Positions 36,554 through 45,541 of a stretch of DNA of 64,000 bases are shown one piece after another. The notes below the pieces were generated by a model. The model was not told where the DNA came from and did not search any database. It saw only the letters and a list, made by a program, of their open reading frames with translations. A program made the position numbers and the translations under genes. This stretch comes from Kolteria novifilia (lineage in GTDB: Bacteria > Planctomycetota > Planctomycetia > Kolteriales > Kolteriaceae): NCBI GenBank assembly GCA_007748055.1, contig CP036279.1, forward strand, positions 1,860,001 to 1,924,000. Reading direction: 5' to 3'. Each line of letters begins with the position of its first letter. Position 1 is the first letter of the stretch.

Positions 36554-37595
36554 ATCGCCACGATCGCTCTTGGAGCGGTCGGGCGGGGAACCGGCTCGGG
36601 CGTTGGGAGGTTGGTCCAACTTTCCGCTCGCCTGAGTTCGTGAGCATGTCTTCGAACACGCGATGGGCCCGGTCCCTCGTGTGTCTTGGCACGGCCGAGG
36701 CCCTTGGGGAAACCCCCGAGGGCCTCGGTTCTTTCTTGCCGATGTTCTCCAGGATCAATCGCCCGCGAGCGGGCGGTGGGAGGCCAGGTGGGCTGGTCAT
36801 TGGGGCCAGGTTCGGGAATAATGACCATATCGCGGTGATGAATCGCCGAGATCCGAATAATCCCGAGAAGGACCGGTCGCGGGGGTGAGCGGTCGCTCTT
36901 GTGCCGATTGTTGTCGAATGATTGCGATCGCGAGGGGCGATGTTGGTTGAGAAGGGCGGACGCATCGTGACAACGCCCGTCTTGACGACGACGGGGCGCG
37001 ATCCGCGTTTCTTCGAGAGAGGCGGGAACTTGCCGAGTCGCCGACGCGTCAAAGATTGCGTGGGACGAGGATGAGGGAGGCGCGGTTTCGGCGCCGCTCG
37101 AGGAGCGGGTCGACGGAGCCCCAGTCCTTGATCGTTGGCTGACAAGTAGCCGGTCGCACCCAGTCTCTTGGGGCTGTTTTGGGACTGACGAGGCTCTAGC
37201 GGTCGGTCAGTTCGAGCCCGAGAGATCAGTAGCGACTCCTACCGCCGTTGCAATCGCACCCCGTCGCGACGGGCCGCCGCCGCAAATCACAAGGAGGCAG
37301 CGCGGAGATGGAAGGCGAGCCGGGTAAAGTGGAGTCAGCGATTTGTCCGGACTTCGGAGAGGTCGCCATGCTCATGGTCCCTCCCCGAAGCAAGTCCGCT
37401 CAATGGGCGAGGCTTTGGCGAGGTCAAATCGGTGTGTTCGGACTCGCCGGTGTTTCCGTTTCTGTTTGACCAGGCGGAGGCATGGGCATCCCCGGTCGAC
37501 TCTCTCGACGAGAGAGCGACGGCAAGTCATTGATTACCCGATCTGTTCGGGGCACAATCGAACAGAGTTGGTATCCGAACCTTGGAGCGAGCCAT
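36554..37595. other. 1-kb intergenic region before the pilus operon
   Basis: After a terminator (listed next) about 850 bp hold no recognisable gene on either strand. TTGATT at 37529 and CACAAT 17 bp further on form a weak candidate promoter for the operon, next to a CTCTCTC/GAGAGAG stem at about 37500. The open frame running into the pilM start from 37482 is not coding. Confidence 0.45.
36695..36737 (+). terminator. strong intrinsic terminator after the Cys-rich protein gene
   Basis: CCGAGGCCCTTGGGG pairs with CCCCGAGGGCCTCGG (15 bp, one G-U) around AAAC and is followed by TTCTTTCTT. Confidence 0.85.
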
Positions 37596-39809
37596 ATGGC
37601 GAGGAATCAGTCCGTTTGGGGCATCGATCTCGGTCAGTGCGCCCTGAAGGCGATCAAGCTATCTCACCGGAAGAAAGACGACCAAGTCGTCGCGGAAGCG
37701 TTCGACTACATCGAGCACCCGAAGATCCTCAGTCAGCCTGATGCCGAGCCGGACGAGCTGATTCGGGCGGCGCTGGAGAAGTTCCTCTCGCGCAACGATG
37801 TGGAAAACGACCTCCTGGTGATCAGCGTGCCGGGGCAATCGGGCTTGGCCCGTTTCGTCACGCTGCCTCCGGTCGAGTCGAAGAAGATCCCCGACATCGT
37901 CGCGTTCGAGGCTCGTCAACAGATCCCGTTCCCGCTCGAGGAAGTTGTTTGGGACTTCCAGAAGATCGGCGGCGGCGTCGAGGAGGAAGGCTTCGCGCTG
38001 GAGACCGAGGTCGGCATCTTCGCGATGAAGCTCGACATGGCGCATCGCCATCTGGAACCGTTCCAGAACTTCGGGCTGGAAGTCGAGGTGGTGCAGTTCT
38101 CGCCGGTCGCTCTCTACAACTTCGCGGCTTACGACTACTTCTGGATGAAGGAGAAGATCGCGGCGGCGAAAGCCGAGGCCGCGGCCGCCAAGGAAGAAGA
38201 GAAGAACAAGAAGAAAAAGAAGAAGGGGAAGGGCGAGGAGGAGGCCTCCGAGGAAGCCGAGCAGTCGGCCGCGGAGGACACTCCCGAGGAGCCCGCCGAC
38301 GAGGAACCGATCGAGGAGGGCGGCAACGTCGTCATCATCGACATCGGGGCCGACAAGACCGACGTCGTCATCACCGACGGCGACGCGATCTGGTTGCGGA
38401 GCGTGCCGATCGGCGGCAATCACTTCACCCGGGCGCTCAGCACCGAGATGAAGCTCACCTTCGCCAAGGCCGAGCACCTCAAGCAGAACGCGACCAAGGC
38501 GCCCGACCCCAAGCGACTCTATCAAGCGATGCGTCCGGTCTTCCAGGACTTCGCCAGCGAACTCCAGCGATCGATTGGCTACTTCTCGAGCACCCATCGC
38601 GATCGCCCGCTCACCAAGTTGATCGGGGTCGGCAACGGCTTTAAGCTGCCGGGCTTGCAGCGATTCCTTCAGCAGAATTTGCAGTACGACGTCGACAAAG
38701 TCAGCACGTTCGCGGGGATCGCCGGCGAAGAGGTCGTCGGCGCCAGCGCCTTCACTGAGAACGCGCCGAGTTTCTGCGTCGCGTACGGCTTGGCCCTCCA
38801 GGGACTCGAGCAGACGCCGATTCAGACGAACCTACTGCCGCGCGAGATCCAGCAAGCCCGCATGATCCGCGAGAAGAAGCCGTGGGCCCTGATGGCGGCG
38901 GCGATTCTCCTGATCGGCTTCATCGCGGTCTTCGCGGGTAACTATCGCGTCTACAACGCGGTTCATGCCAAGGAATGGGACGATCCGACTAAGAAGGCCC
39001 AAGCGGCCTCGCAGAAGTTCCGCGGCTGGAAGGGCGAGTACAACGGAGCGATCGGGACCTTCAACGGCACCAAGGAGAATGGCGAACTGCTCGCGGGCGC
39101 CGATCAGGTCAAGACGCGCGACGATTGGATCGAGGTCCTCAAGGTCATCAACGAAGCGGTTCCACGCCGCGGTGGGGTCGAGAGCGATCCCGATGAAGTC
39201 TCCGATATCCGCGAAATCAACATCGAGTTCATCGACGCCGCCTACGTCCAGAATCTGGGCGAGTGGCATCAGACGATGGAGGAAGACTTCCGCAACACGA
39301 TGGTGCCGGAAGAGAAGGAGAAGGCTCCCGAGGGAGAGGGCTGGATCTTCCAGGTGCTTGGCTACACCTTCTTCAAGGAAGGGGAAATCTACCTGGTCGA
39401 CGACATCCTCAAGCGGTTCCAGACCGACCAGATGCGGGAAGCGGGCATCACGCACGCGGCGCTGGTCAATGTCGAGACCGACGCCAAGTGGTCGCCCGGT
39501 AAGGGCTCGCCGCTGATCGAGTGGGAGAAGATGATCGACATCACCCTCGCCGAGCGGGCCCAAGATCAGAGCGGCATGCCCGGCGACGTCGCGATGCCCG
39601 GGATGGAAGATCCGTCCATGTACGAGCAGGATCAGTACGCGATGCCGATGCCCGGCGACATGGAAGCGTACTACATGGATTCGCTGAACCGGACGAACCT
39701 CAGCGACCTGGCGTCGCTGAAGCGGTACGACTTCGCGATTCAATTTGTGTGGGTTCCCCAGAACAAGGAAGAGGGCGAAGGCGAGCAACCGGCGGAAGAG
39801 GAGTTCTGA
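37596..39809 (+). CDS. pilM: type IV pilus assembly PilM-PilN fusion protein
   Basis: The 737-residue protein starts as PilM, the actin-like cytoplasmic ATP-binding protein of the pilus alignment complex: VWGIDLGQCALKAIKL (residues 8-23), FVTLPPVESKKIPDIVAFEA and QQIPFPLEEVVWDFQ. A highly charged Lys/Glu insert of about 55 residues (about 186-243) interrupts the fold before the phosphate-2 loop NVVIIDIGADKTDVVI. The PilM fold ends with LIGVGNGFKLPGLQRFL. At residues 410-418 comes QTNLLPREI, the NLLP signature of PilN, then one transmembrane helix (430-450) and a 285-residue periplasmic part. So one chain seems to combine PilM and PilN, which are separate in most bacteria. It opens a three-gene operon. 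Confidence 0.85.
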   Translation: MARNQSVWGIDLGQCALKAIKLSHRKKDDQVVAEAFDYIEHPKILSQPDAEPDELIRAALEKFLSRNDVENDLLVISVPGQSGLARFVTLPPVESKKIPDIVAFEARQQIPFPLEEVVWDFQKIGGGVEEEGFALETEVGIFAMKLDMAHRHLEPFQNFGLEVEVVQFSPVALYNFAAYDYFWMKEKIAAAKAEAAAAKEEEKNKKKKKKGKGEEEASEEAEQSAAEDTPEEPADEEPIEEGGNVVIIDIGADKTDVVITDGDAIWLRSVPIGGNHFTRALSTEMKLTFAKAEHLKQNATKAPDPKRLYQAMRPVFQDFASELQRSIGYFSSTHRDRPLTKLIGVGNGFKLPGLQRFLQQNLQYDVDKVSTFAGIAGEEVVGASAFTENAPSFCVAYGLALQGLEQTPIQTNLLPREIQQARMIREKKPWALMAAAILLIGFIAVFAGNYRVYNAVHAKEWDDPTKKAQAASQKFRGWKGEYNGAIGTFNGTKENGELLAGADQVKTRDDWIEVLKVINEAVPRRGGVESDPDEVSDIREINIEFIDAAYVQNLGEWHQTMEEDFRNTMVPEEKEKAPEGEGWIFQVLGYTFFKEGEIYLVDDILKRFQTDQMREAGITHAALVNVETDAKWSPGKGSPLIEWEKMIDITLAERAQDQSGMPGDVAMPGMEDPSMYEQDQYAMPMPGDMEAYYMDSLNRTNLSDLASLKRYDFAIQFVWVPQNKEEGEGEQPAEEEF

Positions 39810-39873
39810 TCACTCCCTCGTGACCGCGGTGGATGGCTCGCTCGAGATCGCACGCTTTCAATGAGGATTGGAC

Positions 39874-41088
39874 ATGGACAAGGTAAAGATTGGGGCCCAG
39901 TTCGTTTGGACGCACCGGTTCTGGTTCAGTATCGGGATGGTCGCCCTCTTGGCGATCATCACGTATCCCTCGGGATCGGCCCGGTTGCTGCGGGCGGCCG
40001 AGGCGCAAAAGAAGAAACTCGAGGGGGTCTACAAGGACGTCAGCGGCTTTAAGAGCGGCGTTCACCCCAATCCAAAGACGATCGCGGCGGCCGGGACCAA
40101 GAATGAGGAGATCACCGGCGACGTCGAGGAGATGTGGACCAAGCTCTACAACGAGCAGCAGAAGTTGATGATCTGGCCCGCCCGCATCCAGCAGCGGTTC
40201 CAGGAGCGGCCCTTCGGCGCCGACCTCTCCGAGGATCTCGGCCGCTACTTGATCATCTACAAGGACAACTTCATCGACCATGTCGCCGACATCTGGGACA
40301 TGCTTGAGCCGCTACGGTTCAACGAAGAAGGCGAGGTCATCGGCAAGGTCGACTCGCCCGGCGAAGTGATCAGCCGTGCCTTCTGGTCGCGCAACCCCAA
40401 GTCGATGGAAGCTTGGCTGGCCCAAGAGGAACTCTGGATCCAATTGGCGATCGTCAAGGTGATCCGCGAAGTCAACAAGAACGCCACCGGCTGGAAGGAC
40501 GCCGCGGTTCGTGAGTTGGAGTACGTCGGGATCGGCTACGACGGCATCGACTCGAAGTCGGCGGTCACCAAGGGCGACATTCAACTGCAAAGCAAGTTGG
40601 AGCTGCCGGAGAATCCGAACAGCGGGATGCCGGGCGACGAAGGGGGCATGGTCAACTACGGCGGTCGGTCGACGGGTGGCAAAGTTCGTGGTTGGGGGGC
40701 TCGGCCCTCGAATCGCGGCAACCAGAACATCGACCCGGAACGCTACCTTGAGATGAACGAGCAGTTCCGCACCGTGCCGGTGTCGGTCTCGATGCTGGTC
40801 GATCAGCGGAAGATTCCCGAGATTCTCGCGGCATTGGCCAATGCCGACTTCCACTTTCACATCAATCAAGTGAGCGTCGGGGTTCGTGCCGAGCCGGTCG
40901 AGACCCCGCAGGCGCTTCTCGAGATCCGTCAGGTCGGCGAATCGGGCGTTCGCGACGACGCGGCGTTCAATAGCGTCCGCCTCCAGGTTTGGGGGGTGAT
41001 GCGGTTCTACGAGATGCCGCCGAAGATGAAGGAAGCGTACGACGCCAAGGCGAATCCGCAAAAGAGCCTTGAGCAGCAGGACCAATGA
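39874..41088 (+). CDS. PilO-like inner-membrane protein of the pilus operon
   Basis: The 404-residue protein has a short cytoplasmic N-terminus, one transmembrane helix (WFSIGMVALLAIITYPSG), a coiled-coil-like helix (LRAAEAQKKKLEGVYKD) and a large periplasmic part. Near residue 310 VPVSVSMLVDQRKIPEILAA and HINQVSVGVR have the ferredoxin-like beta-alpha-beta pattern of PilO/GspM-type domains. Its place after PilMN fits PilO, though it is about twice the usual size and the similarity is only structural by eye. Start ATG 39874 has AGGA at 6 bp. A Gly/Asn-rich linker (residues 255-292) separates the two periplasmic halves. Alternative: a lineage-specific periplasmic component. Confidence 0.65.
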   Translation: MDKVKIGAQFVWTHRFWFSIGMVALLAIITYPSGSARLLRAAEAQKKKLEGVYKDVSGFKSGVHPNPKTIAAAGTKNEEITGDVEEMWTKLYNEQQKLMIWPARIQQRFQERPFGADLSEDLGRYLIIYKDNFIDHVADIWDMLEPLRFNEEGEVIGKVDSPGEVISRAFWSRNPKSMEAWLAQEELWIQLAIVKVIREVNKNATGWKDAAVRELEYVGIGYDGIDSKSAVTKGDIQLQSKLELPENPNSGMPGDEGGMVNYGGRSTGGKVRGWGARPSNRGNQNIDPERYLEMNEQFRTVPVSVSMLVDQRKIPEILAALANADFHFHINQVSVGVRAEPVETPQALLEIRQVGESGVRDDAAFNSVRLQVWGVMRFYEMPPKMKEAYDAKANPQKSLEQQDQ

Positions 41089-41242
41089 TCCAGGTTGGCC
41101 CGTTTGGCCGATCGTGGTAGGAGCCGGGAAGTCGGCGTAAGATAGACAGGTGCCGCGTCTCGATGGAAGCGGCCGGCGAGCAGCATCATCACGGCGACGG
41201 CGTGGTCGCCCAACAGTTCCAACAGTGGACGAGGGACTCGCG

Positions 41243-43546
41243 ATGAAGGAATTCTTTATCAAGTACGGCGAAAAGCTCGCTCTTGGGGTCGTGGCCCTCT
41301 TGGCGATTTGGTGCTTCTACGGCGCCGTCACCAAGGAGCCTTACGAACGCATTCCCCAGGACTTCGCCAACGCGACCGATCGGGCGGAGAAGAACGTCGA
41401 GAACTCGCCGGTGACCGTCGACGAGGACATGGTCGCTCCCGACTTCAACGAGTTGGTGGCCACGACGACCAAGCCGATCGATGGCTCGCAGTACCAGTAC
41501 GCCACCCGTTGGATGCGGCCGTTCGACTTCGGTCAGAACTTCCGCGGCGAGCCGGCCCTCTATCCGCCTGAAGCCGTCCAGGTCCGGGCCAATCGCGGGT
41601 CGATTCATCTCTTTGATACCGATGAGAACGGCAAACGGCTCACCAAGAGGGTCAAGGCCGAGGACGCTCAAGGGTTCGTGAAAGAGGACGAGGAGCAGAT
41701 GGCCGCTCTCGCCCGCGCCGGCCGCATGGTCGGTGGCATGGCGGGGATGGAGGCCTCTCCTGAAATGGCGATGGGAGGCGGCTTCCTCGAAAGCATGCAG
41801 CAGATGTCGATGTACGACAGCGGCATGATGGGCCAGTATTCCGACATGATGGGGTACGGCTCGGAGTATCCCGGGATGTTGCCCGAGGAGATGGGCATGA
41901 TGCCGTCCGCCCCGCAGCGGGCGCCGCAGACCCTGATCGGTGGTGGCCAGCGCCGGACGATCGTCACCCAGGACATGCTCGAGAAAAAGAAAGAGACGAA
42001 GAAGACCGATCCTCGCACACGCCGCCGACGGTCAGCCAAGGAAGAGGAGAAGGAGGACTTCGTCGAAGTCTACGTCGACGGCCTGAGGGGCAAGCGTTGG
42101 GTCGAGATCCTGGCGGAGTACCCGCACCAGGAGCAGATCAAGGAATACGTCAAGGCGCTGCGGGAAGGGGCCCAAGAGGTCGGGTTGCGCTACGCCCTGG
42201 CCGAGGTCGAACGCAGCGAGCTTGGCCCCGATTACAAGTGGGGCCCGTTCAAGCCGATCGACGTCGAGGCCCAACTCGAAGTGAGCAAGAACGCGGTCGC
42301 CTACCTGCCCGAGACCTTTCCCCAGGTCGTCATGAAGGGGCTGGCGATGAACCTGCCTTGGGTGACCAGTAGCTTCATGCCGCACCTGACGTCCGAAGCC
42401 TTCGAGAATCCGGAGATGGCCGAGTACACGCCGGAGGAACTCGATCCGCTGTCGGCGGAGCTCAAGAAACGTGAGGATGTCGCGGGCGGCCGATTCAGTC
42501 GTGGCAAGGCCAAGGTTCCCCAGGGAATGATGGGACGTCCCGGCATGATGCCCGAAGAGGACATGGTGGGATCCAGACCGATGCGCCAGCCGTTGGGGCG
42601 GGGCGGTCGGCCCGCGGGGCCTGGGTTCGGAAACCCCGGTTTCGGATCCCGCGGTCAGCGCGGCATGGAGGGAATGCCTCCCGAGGGGATGGCGGAGATG
42701 GAGATCTTCGACAATCGTTCGGAGGTCGAGAAAGCGATGATCCGCTTCTGGGACTTCACCGTCCAGCCTGGCGGTCGCTACAAGTACCGCATCCGCGTCA
42801 AGGCCCTCAACCCGAACCTCAAGCGCGCGGATGTCGCCGACCCGACCTTCGCGACCAAGGAGTTTCTCGTCGGTCCGTGGAGCGAGCCGAGTGAGGAAGT
42901 CTATGTCGAACCCGACGTCAACTGGTTCGCCTCGGCCAAGCACGCCACCAGCAGCAACGAGCGGGCGAACATCGAGGTCCACTATTGGTATCCCGCGATG
43001 GGCGAGTGGATCACCAAGGACATCTTCCACAAGCCGGGTGACATCATCGGGCTCAGCAACGGTCAGAACAAGTCGAACGAGGTGATCGTTTGGGATCCCG
43101 AAGAGCGGGTTCAGAACGTCGAGGAGAAGACCCTCGTCGACGAGTTCAACACCCAGACGATCGTGCTCGATCTCGACGGCGGCCGTCGCCGCGAAAAGCT
43201 CGCCTCGCAGCCGATCAGCTTCGTGATGCCTCGCGAAGTGATCGCGGTCAACGCTCACGGGGACATCATCCGTCGCGACAGTGAACAGGATGACCTCGAC
43301 GAGACGCGGGAACTGATCGCCCAGAACTATGAGTCGATGCTCGAGGATATCCGGGGTGAGATGGAGCCCGAACTCGAGATGACCGAGGAAGAGCTCATGA
43401 TGCTCGAAGAGCAGATGATGATGGAGGAAGGGAGCCGACTTCGAGGCCGGAACATGCGTGGGCGTGGTCGCGGCAGCGAAGAGGGAAGTGGGCCCATCGA
43501 TCCGCTGGAGCGGCTCCGTCAAATGCGTCGCAAAGGCGGCTCGTAG
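41243..43546 (+). CDS. bitopic periplasmic protein with Met-rich segment, third gene of pilus operon
   Basis: The 767-residue protein begins with a transmembrane helix (LALGVVALLAIWCFYGAV) like its upstream neighbour, so it is an inner-membrane-anchored periplasmic protein. Residues 160-220 are strikingly Met-rich (for example MAGMEASPEMAMGG, MQQMSMYDSGMMG, EEMGMMPS); further Met-Gly-Pro-rich stretches lie near 430-480 and the C-terminus is Glu/Met then Arg-rich. Between them are globular parts, including a FWDFTVQPGGRYKYRIRV segment near 507 that resembles a beta-sandwich. I do not recognise a PilP or PilQ domain. GAGGGA precedes the ATG. Position suggests a platform or linker subunit of the same machine; this is inference. 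Confidence 0.65.
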   Translation: MKEFFIKYGEKLALGVVALLAIWCFYGAVTKEPYERIPQDFANATDRAEKNVENSPVTVDEDMVAPDFNELVATTTKPIDGSQYQYATRWMRPFDFGQNFRGEPALYPPEAVQVRANRGSIHLFDTDENGKRLTKRVKAEDAQGFVKEDEEQMAALARAGRMVGGMAGMEASPEMAMGGGFLESMQQMSMYDSGMMGQYSDMMGYGSEYPGMLPEEMGMMPSAPQRAPQTLIGGGQRRTIVTQDMLEKKKETKKTDPRTRRRRSAKEEEKEDFVEVYVDGLRGKRWVEILAEYPHQEQIKEYVKALREGAQEVGLRYALAEVERSELGPDYKWGPFKPIDVEAQLEVSKNAVAYLPETFPQVVMKGLAMNLPWVTSSFMPHLTSEAFENPEMAEYTPEELDPLSAELKKREDVAGGRFSRGKAKVPQGMMGRPGMMPEEDMVGSRPMRQPLGRGGRPAGPGFGNPGFGSRGQRGMEGMPPEGMAEMEIFDNRSEVEKAMIRFWDFTVQPGGRYKYRIRVKALNPNLKRADVADPTFATKEFLVGPWSEPSEEVYVEPDVNWFASAKHATSSNERANIEVHYWYPAMGEWITKDIFHKPGDIIGLSNGQNKSNEVIVWDPEERVQNVEEKTLVDEFNTQTIVLDLDGGRRREKLASQPISFVMPREVIAVNAHGDIIRRDSEQDDLDETRELIAQNYESMLEDIRGEMEPELEMTEEELMMLEEQMMMEEGSRLRGRNMRGRGRGSEEGSGPIDPLERLRQMRRKGGS

Positions 43547-43565
43547 TCGTTCGAGCGACTCTCCG

Positions 43566-44096
43566 CTACGCTTGCCCGTCCTCGTCGATCACGGGGACGG
43601 GCCCCAACTCCGGCAGCCATACGATCCGCGCTTCCAGCGGATCGGTCTCCATGATCGCCACACTCGGTTTTCGAAACGTCCAGCCACTGGTTTCGCCCGG
43701 ATTGACGAGCAGTCGCCCCTGCTCGTCGTGGTGAATCCGCGGCTTGTGCGTGTGCGCGTAGACAACGACATCCGCGTTGGTCGCGTATCCGACCAGACTC
43801 CGCAGCATGTGTGTCACGAGAATCTTCGTCCCGTCGGGCGTCTTCAAACCGAACGGAGCCTCTCCGACGCTTCCGACCGTCGTGGTTCCGTTTTGTAAGC
43901 CCCGCTTGTTGCCGTCGTTGTCGCCAAAGCAGGCCAGGAGCGGACACTTCAGACGCCGTAGCGGCGGGGTCACGAAGGTCGAGACGAAGTCCCCCGCGAA
44001 GAGCACCAATTCACAGCGCTCCTCGTTGAAGAGCCGAACCGCCCGCCGCGTGTTGTCGAGATGATCGTGCGTATCCGCGAAGACTCCAATTCGCAC
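43566..44096 (-). CDS. YfcE/MJ0936-type metallophosphoesterase
   Basis: The 176-residue protein has the calcineurin-like motif series: RIGVFADTHDHLDN (DxH), LVLFAGDFVS (GD), CFGDNDGN (GDND), ILVTHM (H) and VVVYAHTHKPRI (GHTH-like, here AHTH). These bind two metal ions for phosphodiester hydrolysis. Family members act on 2',3'- or 3',5'-cyclic or bis-p-nitrophenyl substrates in vitro; the natural substrate is unknown. GTG 44096 has GGAG at 6 bp; a TTG 12 bp upstream is an alternative. It is convergent with the pilus operon, with 19 bp between the stops. Cytoplasmic; no signal peptide. Confidence 0.9.
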   Translation of the reverse strand: MRIGVFADTHDHLDNTRRAVRLFNEERCELVLFAGDFVSTFVTPPLRRLKCPLLACFGDNDGNKRGLQNGTTTVGSVGEAPFGLKTPDGTKILVTHMLRSLVGYATNADVVVYAHTHKPRIHHDEQGRLLVNPGETSGWTFRKPSVAIMETDPLEARIVWLPELGPVPVIDEDGQA

Positions 44097-44509
44097 CGCT
44101 GACTCCAACCAAGAGATCGATCTCGGAGTTCCCTCCCGAACGAAGGGCGACGTTCATTCATCGATTCTGCTGGCTACGGATCGGTCGTCAAGGGAGGGGG
44201 GGTGAGGTTGGGACGACCGTGTGGCAAGGACTCGCGTCGTGCGTCTGTTCTCGAATGGAGTAACTGTTTATGCCAGTCATACTCCCCAACCCCCAAGACA
44301 AACCCGACAGGGTAGCTTGTCGACCCTGTTTCCTCGCGGGGGGGGATGCCATCGGCTCGCGCCGATGTCTTCTCTTCTCTCCTCTGCGCTCTCCGCGACC
44401 TCTGTGGTTCCTTTCATCCTTCTTCCCCTCCCACGCCTGCCCCTGACCGTGCCCATCGCTATACCGTCCCAAGGATCCTGTCCCATCGACCAACGAAAGG
44501 ACGCTAGCC
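44097..44509. other. divergent intergenic region upstream of crcB
   Basis: About 413 bp containing a CATCGGC-TCGC-GCCGATG hairpin at about 44350 and a pyrimidine-rich stretch. I looked for the fluoride riboswitch consensus and did not find it. No gene seen. Confidence 0.4.
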
Positions 44510-44887
44510 GTGCTGCTCAAACTCCTTCTCATCGGCATCCTCGGCGGGGCGGGGGCTCTGTGCCGGTTCTGGGTCGGCGGGCTGATGAGGGATTGGCTCG
44601 GAACGAGCTTCCCCTTCGGCACCATGACCGCCAATGTCCTCGGCTGCTTGCTCTTCGGCATCGTCTGGCAGTTGGGCGAGTCGCGCATGCTCATCTCCAA
44701 CGAAACCCGCGTCATCATCCTCACCGGATTCATGGGAGCCTTCACCACCTTCTCGACCTATACCTTCGAACTGTCGAACTACCTGCGCGACTCCCAATGG
44801 GGCCTCGCGGCGACCTATTTCTTCGGTTCCGAGGCTCTCGGGCTCGGCGCGATCGTCCTCGGCATCCTGATCGGTAGACTACTATGA
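44510..44887 (+). CDS. crcB: fluoride channel CrcB/Fluc
   Basis: A 125-residue four-helix membrane protein of the Fluc family, which dimerises head-to-tail and exports fluoride. Family motifs are GGAGALCRFWVGGL (residues 12-25), PFGTMTANVLGCLLFG (35-50) and GFMGAFTTFSTYTFE (73-87), with the conserved TFS triad. Length is typical. The GTG start follows AAAGGA. The next gene, DUF190, is a frequent companion, but here 307 bp of repeat-rich DNA separates them. Confidence 0.95.
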   Translation: MLLKLLLIGILGGAGALCRFWVGGLMRDWLGTSFPFGTMTANVLGCLLFGIVWQLGESRMLISNETRVIILTGFMGAFTTFSTYTFELSNYLRDSQWGLAATYFFGSEALGLGAIVLGILIGRLL

Positions 44888-45194
44888 GCAATCCCTCTCC
44901 TGCCGAAGGATTGGGTGCCATGCTTCACGCTTGCGTGGGCATACAGGGACTGACGCTTGCGTGGGCAAGTCGAGTATTGCCGGTAGGTACCGAGTACCAC
45001 TGGCTGCTGGCCAGCCCCTGCGAGGGGAAACGAGGCATTCGGCGTTCGCGGCATGTGCGGAGGAGAACGCGGGCGTGTTCCGGCAATCGGTGGAACTCGG
45101 GCAACGATACCTCCACCCCATCTCACTGGCTGGCCAGCCAGTGGCGCCCGGAGTCGTTGGACGGACGCGGCACTAAACAAGGGAGAGTGCTCTC
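44888..45194. repeat. repeat-rich insert between crcB and the DUF190 gene
   Basis: It contains an inverted family A copy with two GCTTGCGTGGGCA segments (44905-44976) and two related palindromes: CACTGGCTGCTGGCCAGCC at 44998 and the perfect 20-bp CACTGGCTGGCCAGCCAGTG at 45124. No gene is seen. Confidence 0.7.
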
Positions 45195-45524
45195 ATGAAG
45201 ACCACGTACGAGGCTCGGCTCCTTCGCGTCTTCGTTGGGGAAGACCTGAGGCACGAGGGCCGGCCGGTCTATGAACTGATCGTCGAGCGGGCTCTCGATC
45301 ATGGGCTCGCCGGTGCCACGGTGATGCAAGGAGTCATGGGGTTCGGTCATCACCACAAGATCCAGACCGCTAAGATCCTGCGGATCGCGGAGAACTTGCC
45401 GATGGTGGTCGAGATCACCGACCAGGAAGACAAGATCGAGGCGTTCTTCCCCGAGGTCGAACGTCTGTTGCCCGAGGGAACCGTGACCATCGAAAAGGTG
45501 ACGGTCCATTCCTTCTCTCGCTAG
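45195..45524 (+). CDS. DUF190 family PII-like protein
   Basis: The 109-residue protein matches DUF190: LLRVFVGEDLRHEGRPVYEL, then ERALDHGLAGATVMQGVMGFG, and ENLPMVVEITDQEDKIEAFF (each a normal part of the family). The fold is ferredoxin-like, related to PII signalling proteins, and it is cytoplasmic. Genes of this family are often next to or fused with crcB, implying a role in fluoride response, though the biochemical activity is unknown. AGGGAGAG precedes the ATG. It ends 17 bp before ftsY and is likely co-transcribed with it. Confidence 0.9.
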   Translation: MKTTYEARLLRVFVGEDLRHEGRPVYELIVERALDHGLAGATVMQGVMGFGHHHKIQTAKILRIAENLPMVVEITDQEDKIEAFFPEVERLLPEGTVTIEKVTVHSFSR

Positions 45525-45541
45525 GAGTCACGAACAAGACG

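Noticed and set aside
36519-37145. Minus-strand frame in the 1-kb gap before the pilus operon
   Set aside because: Arg/Pro-rich translation without domain, no ribosome-binding site, and it overlaps the terminator of the Cys-rich gene.
44109-44509. Fluoride riboswitch before crcB
   Set aside because: The short conserved pseudoknot core expected of the crcB motif was not found by eye; only a simple CATCGGC/GCCGATG hairpin is present.
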